Assembly (NCBI GenBank): GCA_902798365.1
Contig: CADBWP010000020.1
Coordinates: 1-64,000 of the forward strand
DNA length: 64,000 nucleotides
Source: an uncultured Ruminococcus sp.
GTDB taxonomy: Bacteria > Bacillota > Clostridia > Oscillospirales > Acutalibacteraceae
Direction: 5' to 3'
A program made the translations under genes and the position numbers. Under the pieces are notes generated by a model. The model was not told the origin of the DNA. It saw only the letters and a program-made list of their open reading frames with translations, and made no database searches. This document shows, in pieces, positions 9,379 through 17,309 of this stretch (positions are counted from its first letter, which is position 1; every line of letters begins with the position of its first letter).

Positions 9379-9414
9379 AAAAAAGAACAGCCCCATACCG
9401 AAAACGGGGCTGTT
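9379..9414 (-). terminator. Hairpin with minus-strand T-tract
   Basis: AACAGCCCC (9386-9394) pairs with GGGGCTGTT (9406-9414). On the minus strand the stem is followed by CTTTTTTT, so it would stop leftward transcription. No minus-strand gene is recognised to its right before 12877. It may insulate the RNA gene from antisense transcription. Confidence 0.5.
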
Positions 9415-9507
9415 AAGCGTCACTCACATCTATTATTATAGCACATGGTTTTTTGATTTTCAAGGCTTTTTCCAAAAATAAAAATTTAAATATTTTTATA
9501 GAAAGTA

Positions 9508-9536
9508 TTGACATAGTAGAAAACTTAATGTATAAT
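9508..9536 (+). promoter_or_regulatory. Consensus sigma-A promoter of the large RNA
   Basis: TTGACA (9508-9513), a 17-base spacer, and TATAAT (9531-9536) match both consensus hexamers exactly. The predicted start is near 9543. A full consensus match is unusual for a protein gene and typical of highly expressed stable RNAs; the tRNA-Arg and gdhA promoters in this window are the only others as good. Confidence 0.85.
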
Positions 9537-9568
9537 ATAGACAAGATAAAAACAAGGAGGTCTTTAAT

Positions 9569-9673
9569 ATGAAAGTTAAAGTATTTACTGTCCGACATAT
9601 CAAAGACTATATTCGGAGCTTACCGCCCAATGTATCGGACCCGATGCTTTCGGGTGAGATGAGCAGGACTTAA
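9569..9673 (+). CDS. Possible 34-codon leader ORF inside the large RNA (doubtful)
   Basis: ATG at 9569 is preceded by AAGGAGGT with seven-base spacing, a textbook ribosome site, and opens a 34-codon frame beginning MKVKVFTVRH and ending at TAA 9671-9673. Against translation: the start codon and the 3' end of the ribosome site sit inside the 11-bp stem 9560-9571/9596-9607, and the peptide resembles nothing I know. It may be a chance ORF in a structured RNA or a translated, regulated small protein. Confidence 0.25.
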   Translation: MKVKVFTVRHIKDYIRSLPPNVSDPMLSGEMSRT

Positions 9674-10094
9674 CAAGCCGGGTCGGCTAATCAGTTGATT
9701 GTTCTTTAACAAAGTATTAAGAGTTGGATTAAGACCGCAGTCCGTTGCAGAAGTGAAAATGACGAAACACCAAACTTTCATTTACATATATTAAGCTTCT
9801 GCCTTGATAAGTAACCGTTCGTCAAGCCTTAAAGAGTAGGGTGAGCCGGTTTTCTTACAATTTAATATTTCCTTACATGGTGGTTTCACCGATTTGGTTA
9901 AGCTTATAAATCACATTGATAGGGGGATTAGTCCCATGAGAATTTCAAGCTTTAAAACGGTATCCTATTAGAATCGGAGAAGAGTCCAATGTAATACCTA
10001 TCAATTAAACGGTTCATATCTTATGATTGGAGAGCAGTCCAATGGGCAAGTGATTTACCCGTTCAATCGGAACAGTTTAATTTTCAAAAACTAC

Positions 10095-10123
10095 AGCGAG
10101 GCAGCGGTTGTTGCCTCGCTTTT
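10095..10123 (+). terminator. Intrinsic terminator of the large RNA
   Basis: AGCGAGGCA (10095-10103) pairs with TGCCTCGCT (10112-10120) and runs into TTTT. It closes the unit starting at about 9543. Confidence 0.75.
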
Positions 10124-10162
10124 AGTGTGCATATCAGCCAAAAATATTGCGATTTTTTTGGA

Positions 10163-10191
10163 TTGCCATACAGGCAATGATGTGGTAATAT
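10163..10191 (+). promoter_or_regulatory. Promoter for the BspA/dockerin gene
   Basis: TTGCCA (10163-10168), a 17-base spacer, and TAATAT (10186-10191) lie about 70 bases before the start codon, downstream of the RNA terminator. The surface-protein gene therefore appears independently transcribed. Confidence 0.5.
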
Positions 10192-10257
10192 TATCATGTA
10201 AGGCATTGACTTTTTTGTTTCAGCCGGCTTAATCAAATCTATCGGGGAGGTTTTTGT

Positions 10258-12798
10258 ATGTCGAAAAAGGCTATATCACTTTTACTTGCCGTGTCCCTGC
10301 TTTTCGGCGTTTTTAACGCTGTGATGTTTTCGGTTACGGCTGCCGAAACAGAGCATAAAACCGCCGGCGCAACAAGCGGCACCACCGGCGACTGCACATG
10401 GACGCTCAATAACGGCGTGCTGACAATCAGCGGCAACGGTGCTATGGGGAACTACAGTTACCAAAAGGTGTCCAATGTTTATAGAACGACTGCACCGTGG
10501 GGATATAGCATGACTTCGGTCGTTATCGAAGACGGTGTAACCGGCATAGGAAAAACTGCATTTTACGGCTGCACCGAACTGACAAATGTCACCATTGGCA
10601 ACAGCGTGATGAGCATTGGCGAGTATGCGTTTCGCGGCTGCACCGGGTTGACAAGCGTCACTATTCCCGACAGCGTGACCTGCATAGGCACGGGAGCGTT
10701 TAACAGCTGCACCGGACTGACCGGCGTTACAATTCCCGACGGAGTAACAAGCATTGGCATGTCTGTGTTTTCCGGCTGTACTGAGCTGACCGAAATCACT
10801 ATTCCCGACAGCGTAACGAGCATTGGCAATTATGCGTTTTATAACACAGCATGGTACAATAACCAACCTGACGGTTTGGTTTATGCCGGAAAGGTTGTTT
10901 ATAGTTACAAAGGAACCATGCCCGACAATACTTCCATTGTTATTAAAGACGGAACGAAGGCAATCGGCGTTTATGCGTTTCCCGGTCGTACCGGGCTTAC
11001 AAGCGTCACTATCCCCGACAGCGTGACGAGCATTGACGCGGGTACGTTTTCCTACTGCACCGGACTGACAAGCGTAACTATTCCCGACAGCGTGACGAAT
11101 ATAGGCGATTATGCATTTTCCGGCTGTACCGGACTGACAAGCGTTATCATTGGCAATGGCGTGACAAACATTGGCCATTTTGCGTTTTACGACTGCACAA
11201 GCCTTAACGCCATAACTATTCCTGCCGGTGTTACACGTATCGGTGAATTTGCATTAGGTTATGCGTATGTTGGTTATTATGAATATGTTAATTGTTATAA
11301 GATGGATGGATTTATAATTTATGGAGAACCGGGCACATCGGCAGAAAGATATGCATATGAAAACGGTTTTCTGTTTAACGATGAATATCCCGATGAGCCG
11401 ACAACATATGAACCTACATACGAGCCTACATACGAGCCTACATATGAACCCACGGAAGAACCTACAACAATAGAGCCGACTACAGCAGAACCGGTTACAG
11501 AGGAGCCCACAACAATAGTTGAGGAAACGACAGCTGTTCCCTGGCTGAAGGTTAGCGGTATTTCCAACTACAGCCCGTCGGTAAATGTTACAATGTACGA
11601 TTTTTCGGGGAGAGATACAGCGACAATTGCGTTTACTGCAATTGAAGCATTAGATGTCAGCTGTTTTGATTTTGGCTTGGATTATGACAAAAATAAGCTG
11701 GAACTGATTTCAGAGAGCTATTTTTCGGACGATATGATGGTAACCGCCGATTCGACCGATTATTGCATGACCGGTAATTTTACGAGCAGCGAAAATCCAT
11801 ATCATATTGCAAAAGGACAGACGCTTGCATCGTTTACTTTTAAACAACTCGACTATTTTGATACAACAGTTGATTTCAGAGTGATCAATATGGGAATTAA
11901 AACCGCATACGACGAACAGTTTCGTGTGGTTGACGGAGTTCTTCAACCGATTTGCGTTCATAACTCCGTGTCGGTTGACAAAGGTTATCCTGCCGATTGT
12001 GTTAACGACGGATTAACGGATTATGTTTATTGTAGTGATTGCAACCAAATATTGTCTGAGCACCTGACGATTCCCGCAACAGGACACAAGCCGGTTACGG
12101 ACAACGCCGTTTCTCCAAACTGCACCGAACCGGGCTTGACCGAGGGAAGTCATTGCTCTGTGTGCGGTGCGATCCTGACGGCGCAGGAGGAAGTCCCTGC
12201 ATTGGGTCACAAGCCTGTGATAGTCCCCTATCTTGCGCCGACCTGTTCTCACGAGGGACATACGATCGGCTCCTGCTGTGAGCGCTGCGGCGAGGTTTAT
12301 GTAGCCTCCGAAGCAATTCCTAAGCTACCGCACACGGTTGTTGCAGATGAAGCCGTTGCGCCGTCATGCGGCAAAACAGGACTGACCGAGGGAAGCCATT
12401 GCTCCGTCTGCGGAGAGATCATTACGGCGCAGGAGGTCATCCCCGCTTTGCAGCACGAATATGAGATAGTTCCTGCTGTCCCTGCGACCTACACTCAAGA
12501 GGGCTCGACCGACGGCGTGCGCTGCAAGCATTGCGGCTATTGGCTTATTGAGCCGCAGATAATACCAAAAACAGGATCGGAAATAGTTTTCGGCGACGTT
12601 GACGGTGACGGCGCTGTCAATGCGAAGGACAGAATTACCCTGACCCGTCATCTGGCAAGGTGGGCGGATTACGCAAATATCAACACGGAAAACGCCGACG
12701 TTACCGACGACGGCGCTGTTAACGCCAAGGACAGGATCACGCTCACAAGACATTTGGCAAAATGGGCGGACTATCAAACCCTGCCAAAGAAAGACTGA
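10258..12798 (+). CDS. Secreted BspA-type leucine-rich repeat protein with C-terminal dockerin
   Basis: 846 residues. Order: signal peptide (about 1-29, 'ISLLLAVSLLFGVFNAV' before a 'TAA' cleavage region); about ten BspA/LRR_5 repeats of the 'F.GCTGLTSVTIPDSVTSIG' type (about 75-370); a YEPT/EPTT-rich linker (about 378-421); a cohesin- or Ig-like beta domain (about 425-565); four 'LTEGSHCSVCG.I..A' cysteine-pair repeats (about 570-775); and a type I dockerin (about 777-846) with two calcium loops 'DVDGDGAVNAKDR' and 'DVTDDGAVNAKDR'. A dockerin anchors proteins to a cohesin scaffold, as in cellulosomes of Ruminococcus. The LRR part suggests protein or host binding rather than catalysis. The ribosome site is GGGGAGGT. 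Confidence 0.9.
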   Translation: MSKKAISLLLAVSLLFGVFNAVMFSVTAAETEHKTAGATSGTTGDCTWTLNNGVLTISGNGAMGNYSYQKVSNVYRTTAPWGYSMTSVVIEDGVTGIGKTAFYGCTELTNVTIGNSVMSIGEYAFRGCTGLTSVTIPDSVTCIGTGAFNSCTGLTGVTIPDGVTSIGMSVFSGCTELTEITIPDSVTSIGNYAFYNTAWYNNQPDGLVYAGKVVYSYKGTMPDNTSIVIKDGTKAIGVYAFPGRTGLTSVTIPDSVTSIDAGTFSYCTGLTSVTIPDSVTNIGDYAFSGCTGLTSVIIGNGVTNIGHFAFYDCTSLNAITIPAGVTRIGEFALGYAYVGYYEYVNCYKMDGFIIYGEPGTSAERYAYENGFLFNDEYPDEPTTYEPTYEPTYEPTYEPTEEPTTIEPTTAEPVTEEPTTIVEETTAVPWLKVSGISNYSPSVNVTMYDFSGRDTATIAFTAIEALDVSCFDFGLDYDKNKLELISESYFSDDMMVTADSTDYCMTGNFTSSENPYHIAKGQTLASFTFKQLDYFDTTVDFRVINMGIKTAYDEQFRVVDGVLQPICVHNSVSVDKGYPADCVNDGLTDYVYCSDCNQILSEHLTIPATGHKPVTDNAVSPNCTEPGLTEGSHCSVCGAILTAQEEVPALGHKPVIVPYLAPTCSHEGHTIGSCCERCGEVYVASEAIPKLPHTVVADEAVAPSCGKTGLTEGSHCSVCGEIITAQEVIPALQHEYEIVPAVPATYTQEGSTDGVRCKHCGYWLIEPQIIPKTGSEIVFGDVDGDGAVNAKDRITLTRHLARWADYANINTENADVTDDGAVNAKDRITLTRHLAKWADYQTLPKKD

Positions 12799-12810
12799 AA
12801 TACACAACAA

Positions 12811-12851
12811 AGCAGCGCAGAGCCAAAAGGCTTTGCGCTGCCGCTTTTTTT
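12811..12851. terminator. Bidirectional terminator between dockerin gene and phosphohexomutase
   Basis: GCAGCGCAGAGCC (from 12812) pairs imperfectly with GGCTTTGCGCTGC (to 12841), followed by TTTTTTT on the plus strand. The converging genes at 10258-12798 and 12877-14598 can share it. Confidence 0.7.
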
Positions 12852-12876
12852 ATTTCGATCAACGGTAATCAAAAAA

Positions 12877-14598
12877 TCAGTTGAGCCCCAGAATATCCTC
12901 GGACGCCTTCACTAACCTTTCGCACACTTCCTCGGCGTTTGCCTTGTCGGAGCCTACGGCGGTCACATAAAGCTTGATCTTGGGCTCGGTGCCGCTGGGA
13001 CGAATGATAACGGCGTTGTCGTTCTCAAGGTGAAGGGCAATAACGTTGGAGGTGGGGAGGGTGAGGGCTGTTTCCTCGCCCGTGGCAAGGTCGGTTTCCT
13101 TTTTGAGCTGATAGTCCGAAACCTTAACTACCTTAAAGCCCGCGATCTCCTTGGGCAGGTCGTTTCTCACGCCCGACATAATGTCTGCCATCCTCTGCAT
13201 GCCTGCCGCGCCGTCAAACTCAAAGGCGAAGGTTTTGTTGAGGTAGTAGCCGAACTCGTCGTACAGACCGTCTATGACCTCGGCAAGAGACTTGCCCTGC
13301 TTCTTGTAATACGCAGCCATTTCCGCAATGAGCATAGAGGCGACAACGGCGTCCTTGTCTCTTACATAGGTGCCCGACAGATAGCCGTAGCTCTCTTCAA
13401 AGCCGAACAGATAGCGGTCTTCCTCGTTGTTCTTTTCAAGGTTGAGTATTACCTCGCCGATGTATTTAAAGCCTGTCAGCACGTTTTTAAGCTCGCAGCC
13501 GTATTTGTCGCAGAGCCTTGCAATAAGCTTTGTGGTCACTATGGTCTTTACCACCACGGGGCGTTCGGGCAGGGTGCCTGCCGCCTTTTTGCACGACAGG
13601 ATGTAGTTTGTAAGCATAACGCCGTCCTCGTTGCCCGAGATAAGGCGGTAGCTGCCGTCGTAGTCTTTAACGGCTATGCCCACGCGGTCGGAGTCGGGAT
13701 CGGTGGCAAGCAGAAGGTCGGGCTGAACCTTGTCGCAAAGCTCAAGACCAAGCTGTAAGGCTTCTCTTATTTCGGGGTTGGGGTAGGGGCAGGTGGTAAA
13801 GTTGCCGTCGGGCAGCTCCTGCTCCTTTACAAGCTCTATCTGCTCAACGCCTATTTTGTTGAGAACCTTGCGCACAAGCTTGTTGCCTGCACCGTTAAGG
13901 GGAGTATAAACCACCTTGAGGTCGGCGCCCTTGCAAATGCCGGGGTTCACCTGCTGCTCAAGCACCTTTTCAAGATAGCTGTCATAAACGCTGTCGTCAA
14001 CATACTCAATCATGCCGGACGAAAGCGCCTCGTCAAAGTCGGCTGTCTTAACGTCGGCAAACATGTCAAGCTTTGTTATCTCGTCATAAACAGCGGCGGC
14101 GGCGTTGTCGGTCATCTGACAGCCGTCCTCGCCGTATGCCTTGTAGCCGTTGTATTTTGCGGGATTGTGGCTGGCGGTCACCATTATGCCCGCCTGACAC
14201 TTAAAGTAGCGCACAAGATAAGAAAGCACGGGCGTGGGCTGAAGCTCGCGTGTTATATACACCTTAATGCCGTTGCCTGCCAGCACCCTTGCCGCCTCGA
14301 TCATAAACAGGTCTGCCTTTATGCGGCTGTCGTGAGAGATCGCCACGGCGCCCTTGCCGTATTTGCCCAGCACATAGTTGGCAAGACCCTGTGTTGCCTG
14401 ACGCACAACATAGATGTTCATGCGGTTTGTGCCTGCGCCGATAACGCCGCGCAGACCCGCCGTGCCAAACTTGAGCGTGGTGTAAAAGCGCTCGTATATC
14501 TCGTTTTCGTCGTCCTTGATGCTTTTAAGCTCGCTGATAAGATCGGCGTCCTCAACGGCGTTCTCGCACCAGCTGTTGTACAGTTCCTTAATATCCAT
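12877..14598 (-). CDS. pgcA: Phospho-sugar mutase (phosphoglucomutase/phosphomannomutase, PgcA type)
   Basis: 573 residues, alpha-D-phosphohexomutase superfamily. The phosphoserine loop 'TASHNPAKYNG' lies at about residues 140-150, the Mg-binding loop 'ATDPDSDRVG' at about 300-309, and the sugar-specificity and phosphate-binding segments 'FGFEESYGYL' and 'RPSGTEPKIKLY' follow in order. It interconverts glucose 6- and 1-phosphate, and possibly mannose phosphates, supplying nucleotide sugars for cell-wall and exopolysaccharide synthesis, which fits the polysaccharide locus next door. The ribosome site GGAGGGAC precedes the start at 14598. PgcA-type length (about 570-580) separates it from the shorter GlmM/ManB enzymes. 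Confidence 0.92.
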   Translation of the reverse strand: MDIKELYNSWCENAVEDADLISELKSIKDDENEIYERFYTTLKFGTAGLRGVIGAGTNRMNIYVVRQATQGLANYVLGKYGKGAVAISHDSRIKADLFMIEAARVLAGNGIKVYITRELQPTPVLSYLVRYFKCQAGIMVTASHNPAKYNGYKAYGEDGCQMTDNAAAAVYDEITKLDMFADVKTADFDEALSSGMIEYVDDSVYDSYLEKVLEQQVNPGICKGADLKVVYTPLNGAGNKLVRKVLNKIGVEQIELVKEQELPDGNFTTCPYPNPEIREALQLGLELCDKVQPDLLLATDPDSDRVGIAVKDYDGSYRLISGNEDGVMLTNYILSCKKAAGTLPERPVVVKTIVTTKLIARLCDKYGCELKNVLTGFKYIGEVILNLEKNNEEDRYLFGFEESYGYLSGTYVRDKDAVVASMLIAEMAAYYKKQGKSLAEVIDGLYDEFGYYLNKTFAFEFDGAAGMQRMADIMSGVRNDLPKEIAGFKVVKVSDYQLKKETDLATGEETALTLPTSNVIALHLENDNAVIIRPSGTEPKIKLYVTAVGSDKANAEEVCERLVKASEDILGLN

Positions 14599-14788
14599 AA
14601 AAGTCCCTCCGTAAGAAAGATTGGTAAGAATAACGCGTGTTTTTTGCAGGAGAGCACATGCCTCTCCACCTGTAAATATAACATAAAACGGCGGAAATTA
14701 CAATGTTTTATAATCCTATCTTTCGTTGTTTTACCGCTATATTTTATGAAAAGTGCATAGCAGGTCAGAGCTTGGGGTATGTGTCCGC

Positions 14789-15004
14789 CGACCGACCGCT
14801 CAAAAAACGGTCGGAAAAAATGCTTCTCATAAAAAACCTTTCTTCCCGACCCGGGTTGTTTATTTTACGCTTAAACAAAACGGTCGGGATAAAAACGCTT
14901 CTCATAAGAAAAACCTTTCTTCCCGACCCGGGTTGTTTATTTTACGCTTAAACAAAACGGTCGGGAAAAAACGTTTCTCAAAAGAAAAACCTTTCTTCCC
15001 GACC
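14789..15004. repeat. Tandem array of three GGTCGGGAA hairpins
   Basis: Three tandem units begin at 14809, 14882 and 14959 (spacing 73 and 77). Each runs from GGTCGGRA to TTCCCGACC with a CTTCTCATAAGAAAAACC-like centre, and the first two are followed by CGGGTTGTTTATTTTACGC and AAACAAAA. A further inverted CCGACCG sits at 14789. Read on the minus strand, each follows the 3' end of the glycosyltransferase ending at 15013 and closes with GACCGTTTTGTTT, so it is probably a terminator array. Besides this array, 14599-15012 holds no gene. Confidence 0.75.
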
Positions 15005-15012
15005 TAAAAGAA

Positions 15013-16005
15013 TTATTTTATTATTGCCGGCGGTATCGCCTTGTACTCTTTTGTTTCAACGTAATCCGCGCCTGCGTTCCAGCCCTTTATCCACGCCTTT
15101 TTTTCTTCCTTTTGAGATTGCTTTGCCAGAACCCTAAGGCTGTAATACAGCTTGAACATCACCTTGTAGTAGCTCTTGCAAAACCGCAGCCACGCGCGCC
15201 TGCCGCCCGTTTTTGCCGTGCTGTAAAGGAACCTGTGCCAATACACATAATGGTTGAAGCCGCGCGCGAATATTGGCTCGAGCTTAAGCTTCTTTACCGA
15301 GGTCTTGCCGTCGTTGTGCTCGTACTTCGCGTCGGACACCACACAAGCCCTGTAGCCGTTCACTATAAGCTTGGACAGCATGACCCTGTCCTCCCACGCG
15401 GCAAAGCCGTTTTTTTCAAGCCACATCTCGTCATACATGGATACAGCCTTCATCGCGGCGGTGTTTGCACAAAAGCAGGTGCCTGCCACGGATTCGGTCT
15501 TGTAGATTTTGTGGCTGTCAAGGTCGATGGAGCGGTTGTAGGAGAAGCCGCCCGTGCCTAAAATGTGCACATAGGAGTCGCGCCTGCCGTGTACCATAAC
15601 GCTCGCCTCGCCCACGACAGAGCCCACAAAGGGAACTATGCTCTTGGGCGGGAAAAAGCTGAGCAGAGGACCTGCGGCGGCGCTGTAGCCGTGATTTACA
15701 AGCGCGTCGGCAAGACGTTCCATAAACTCGGGGATAAGCTCGACGTCGTCGTCGCAGAAAAGTGTGTATGCGCTGTCAATTTTGTCCAGCGCGGCAAGCC
15801 TCTGCGGCACCATGCCCTTGGCGGAGAAAATAAACTCCTCGCAGCCAAGTACGGGCGCAGGCGGAGCAAAGCCCTCGGGCAGCACCACAACTATCTTTTC
15901 GGGGCTTATCGTTTGTTCCTTTATGCTGTGCAGCAGCTTTTCGTACTTTTCGCCTGCCGTGCCCAAAGTGCGAATCGCCACGGAGTAACCAAATTCTTTG
16001 CTCAT
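15013..16005 (-). CDS. Glycosyltransferase family 2
   Basis: 330 residues, GT-A fold GT2. It starts with a 'SVAIRTLGTAGEKYEKLLHSI' strand-helix, the nucleotide-binding DXD-type motif 'LFCDDDVELIPEF' at about residue 85, and an acceptor-site region 'GFAAWEDRVMLSKLI'. The C-terminal part is basic and probably membrane-peripheral. It transfers sugars from NDP-sugars, presumably onto the polysaccharide built by the divergent cluster from 16176. I chose ATG 16005 (ribosome site AGGGTGAGG) over an in-frame GTG at 16014. The donor sugar cannot be read from sequence. Confidence 0.85.
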   Translation of the reverse strand: MSKEFGYSVAIRTLGTAGEKYEKLLHSIKEQTISPEKIVVVLPEGFAPPAPVLGCEEFIFSAKGMVPQRLAALDKIDSAYTLFCDDDVELIPEFMERLADALVNHGYSAAAGPLLSFFPPKSIVPFVGSVVGEASVMVHGRRDSYVHILGTGGFSYNRSIDLDSHKIYKTESVAGTCFCANTAAMKAVSMYDEMWLEKNGFAAWEDRVMLSKLIVNGYRACVVSDAKYEHNDGKTSVKKLKLEPIFARGFNHYVYWHRFLYSTAKTGGRRAWLRFCKSYYKVMFKLYYSLRVLAKQSQKEEKKAWIKGWNAGADYVETKEYKAIPPAIIK

Positions 16006-16092
16006 ATGCCTCACCCTTATTTGTCGTATTTTCTATATTTTAAAATAATTTTGGAATTTTGTCAATTTATTGTTGAATATTTTCAAAAAATC

Positions 16093-16121
16093 TTGAAAAA
16101 TATGCAGAGATGTGTTAGAAT
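16093..16121 (+). promoter_or_regulatory. Promoter of the exopolysaccharide cluster
   Basis: TTGAAA (16093-16098), a 17-base spacer, and TAGAAT (16116-16121), 55 bases before the first glycosyltransferase start. It probably drives much of 16176-28689, where most gene gaps are under 60 bases. Confidence 0.6.
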
Positions 16122-16175
16122 AGTTATAATTATAGGTATGTCTGTAAGTATATCTTTAGGGCGGAGGCGATAATT

Positions 16176-17309
16176 ATGAAGGTTGCAATGCTGGGTCACA
16201 AGCAATTTCCCACACGCTCGGGAGGCGTTGAGGTAGTAGTGCTTGAGCTTGCGTCAAGAATGGCGGCGCGCGGCATCGACGTCACGGTGTATGACAGGGG
16301 AAAAATCGAGGGCGACCCCGTTGTGATGGGAGTAAAAAGAGTGGGCACCTTCACGTTTAAGCGACAGTCGCTCAACGCCTTTCTGTCGTCGTTTTTCGCA
16401 ACATTTAAAATTCTCCCAAAGAAATATGATATAGTTCATTATCACGCAATAGGTCCGTGCGTTCCCATGTTCCTTGCAAAGCTCTTTAGGAAGAACACCG
16501 TCGCCACCATCCACGGGCTTAACTGGCGCGTGGATAAATGGGGTAGCTTTGCGAAAAAATACCTTAAGCTGGGCGAGAAGATCGCCGCAAAATTCGCCGA
16601 CGACATCGTTGTGCTGTCCGAGGACATGCATCAGTATTTTCTTGACACCTACGGCCGCGATACCACGCTGATAATCAACGGCGTAAGCTCCATACCGGAT
16701 ACTCCGCCAAAGCTGATAACGGAGCGCTTCGGGCTTGAGGGCGGCGACTATGTGCTTTATGTGGGGCGCATCTCTCCCGAAAAGGGGCCGCAGGATCTGA
16801 TAGAGGGCTACAAAAAGTCCGCGTGCAAAAAGAAGCTTGTCATTGCCGGGGAGGTTCCCGACAACGAGTTCGGTGCACAGATAAAAGCGGCAGCCGAGGG
16901 CTGCGACAACATAGTTTTTACGGGCTTTGCCGGCGGCGAGCTGTTGTATGAATTGTACAGCAATTGCGATCTGTATGTGCTGCCCAGCCACACCGAGGGG
17001 CTTGCGCTCACGCTTTTGGAGGCGATGAGCCTTGGCAAAAAGTGCCTTGTAAGCGACATTCCCGAAAACACCTGCGTGCTGGGCGACTTCGGCTTCAGTT
17101 TTAAAACGAGCGATACCGACAGCCTTGCCGAAATGCTTGTGAAGGCGACCGAGGCAGAGGCTCCCGATCCCGACGGACAAAGGGCATTTGTAGAGAAGAA
17201 CTACTCCTACGACAGGGTGGTTGACAAGCATCTTGAAATGTATGAAAAAGTTATAGACAGCAAAAAACGGAAAAAAACGAAAAAGGAAAGCAAGAAGCAA
17301 GATGGATAA
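16176..17309 (+). CDS. Glycosyltransferase family 4 (exopolysaccharide)
   Basis: 377 residues, GT-B fold. N-terminal acceptor domain opens 'MLGHKQFPTRSGGVEVVV', a form common in rhamnosyltransferase-like GT4 enzymes. The C-terminal donor domain has 'VLYVGRISPEKGPQDLIEGY' and the EX7E retaining motif in 'HTEGLALTLLEAMSLGKKC' (about residues 272-290). The tail after residue 360 is a lysine-rich extension. It is the first gene of the plus-strand cluster, with GGAGGCG before the start, and overlaps the flippase gene by eight bases. Confidence 0.88.
   Translation: MKVAMLGHKQFPTRSGGVEVVVLELASRMAARGIDVTVYDRGKIEGDPVVMGVKRVGTFTFKRQSLNAFLSSFFATFKILPKKYDIVHYHAIGPCVPMFLAKLFRKNTVATIHGLNWRVDKWGSFAKKYLKLGEKIAAKFADDIVVLSEDMHQYFLDTYGRDTTLIINGVSSIPDTPPKLITERFGLEGGDYVLYVGRISPEKGPQDLIEGYKKSACKKKLVIAGEVPDNEFGAQIKAAAEGCDNIVFTGFAGGELLYELYSNCDLYVLPSHTEGLALTLLEAMSLGKKCLVSDIPENTCVLGDFGFSFKTSDTDSLAEMLVKATEAEAPDPDGQRAFVEKNYSYDRVVDKHLEMYEKVIDSKKRKKTKKESKKQDG

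Larger units (their letters stand above)
9543..10123 (+). ncRNA. Large structured non-coding RNA (~580 nt), ROOL-like candidate
   Basis: A self-contained transcription unit between a perfect promoter and a terminator, with no convincing long ORF and many nested stems visible by eye. Stems: 9560-9565/9602-9607 plus 9567-9571/9596-9600; 9639-9644/9650-9655; 9676-9680/9684-9688; 9747-9753/9796-9802 with inner 9757-9762/9778-9783; 9803-9807/9822-9826; 9840-9844/9886-9890; a perfect 9-bp stem 9915-9923/9997-10005; 10005-10010/10075-10080 plus 10013-10015/10070-10072; hairpin 10026-10031/10038-10043. Three hairpins share a GGA...(A)GTCC(C/A)ATG pattern (9925, 9976, 10029). Size and host group match the large ornate RNA class ROOL known from Firmicutes, but I cannot confirm homology by sequence alone, and it could be a new class. 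Confidence 0.75.

Noticed and set aside
9413..9598. Minus-strand 61-codon ORF antisense to the RNA promoter
   Set aside because: It is AT-rich, has no ribosome site, overlaps the consensus promoter and ends at a terminator stem; coding is unlikely.
10023..10232. Plus-strand 69-codon ORF over the RNA 3' end
   Set aside because: It spans the RNA terminator and the promoter of the dockerin gene and has no ribosome site.
10560..11240. Repeated 'ACTATTCCCGACAGCGTGAC' units as a DNA repeat element
   Set aside because: They are in-frame leucine-rich repeats of the BspA-type protein.
11392..11520. EPTYEPT repeat as a CRISPR-like or tandem DNA repeat
   Set aside because: The repetition is in frame and codes for a Pro/Thr/Glu linker of a secreted protein; units are only 12 bases.
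13030..13758. Long plus-strand ORF opposite pgcA and similar long shadow ORFs opposite rodA, the NuoF-like gene and the NRPS
   Set aside because: They lie antisense to genes with clear catalytic motifs, lack ribosome sites and show no family features.
14703..15007. Plus-strand ORFs with repeated 'RPGLFILRLNKTVG' segments
   Set aside because: They translate the tandem hairpin repeats; there is no ribosome site and the periodicity is that of the DNA repeat.
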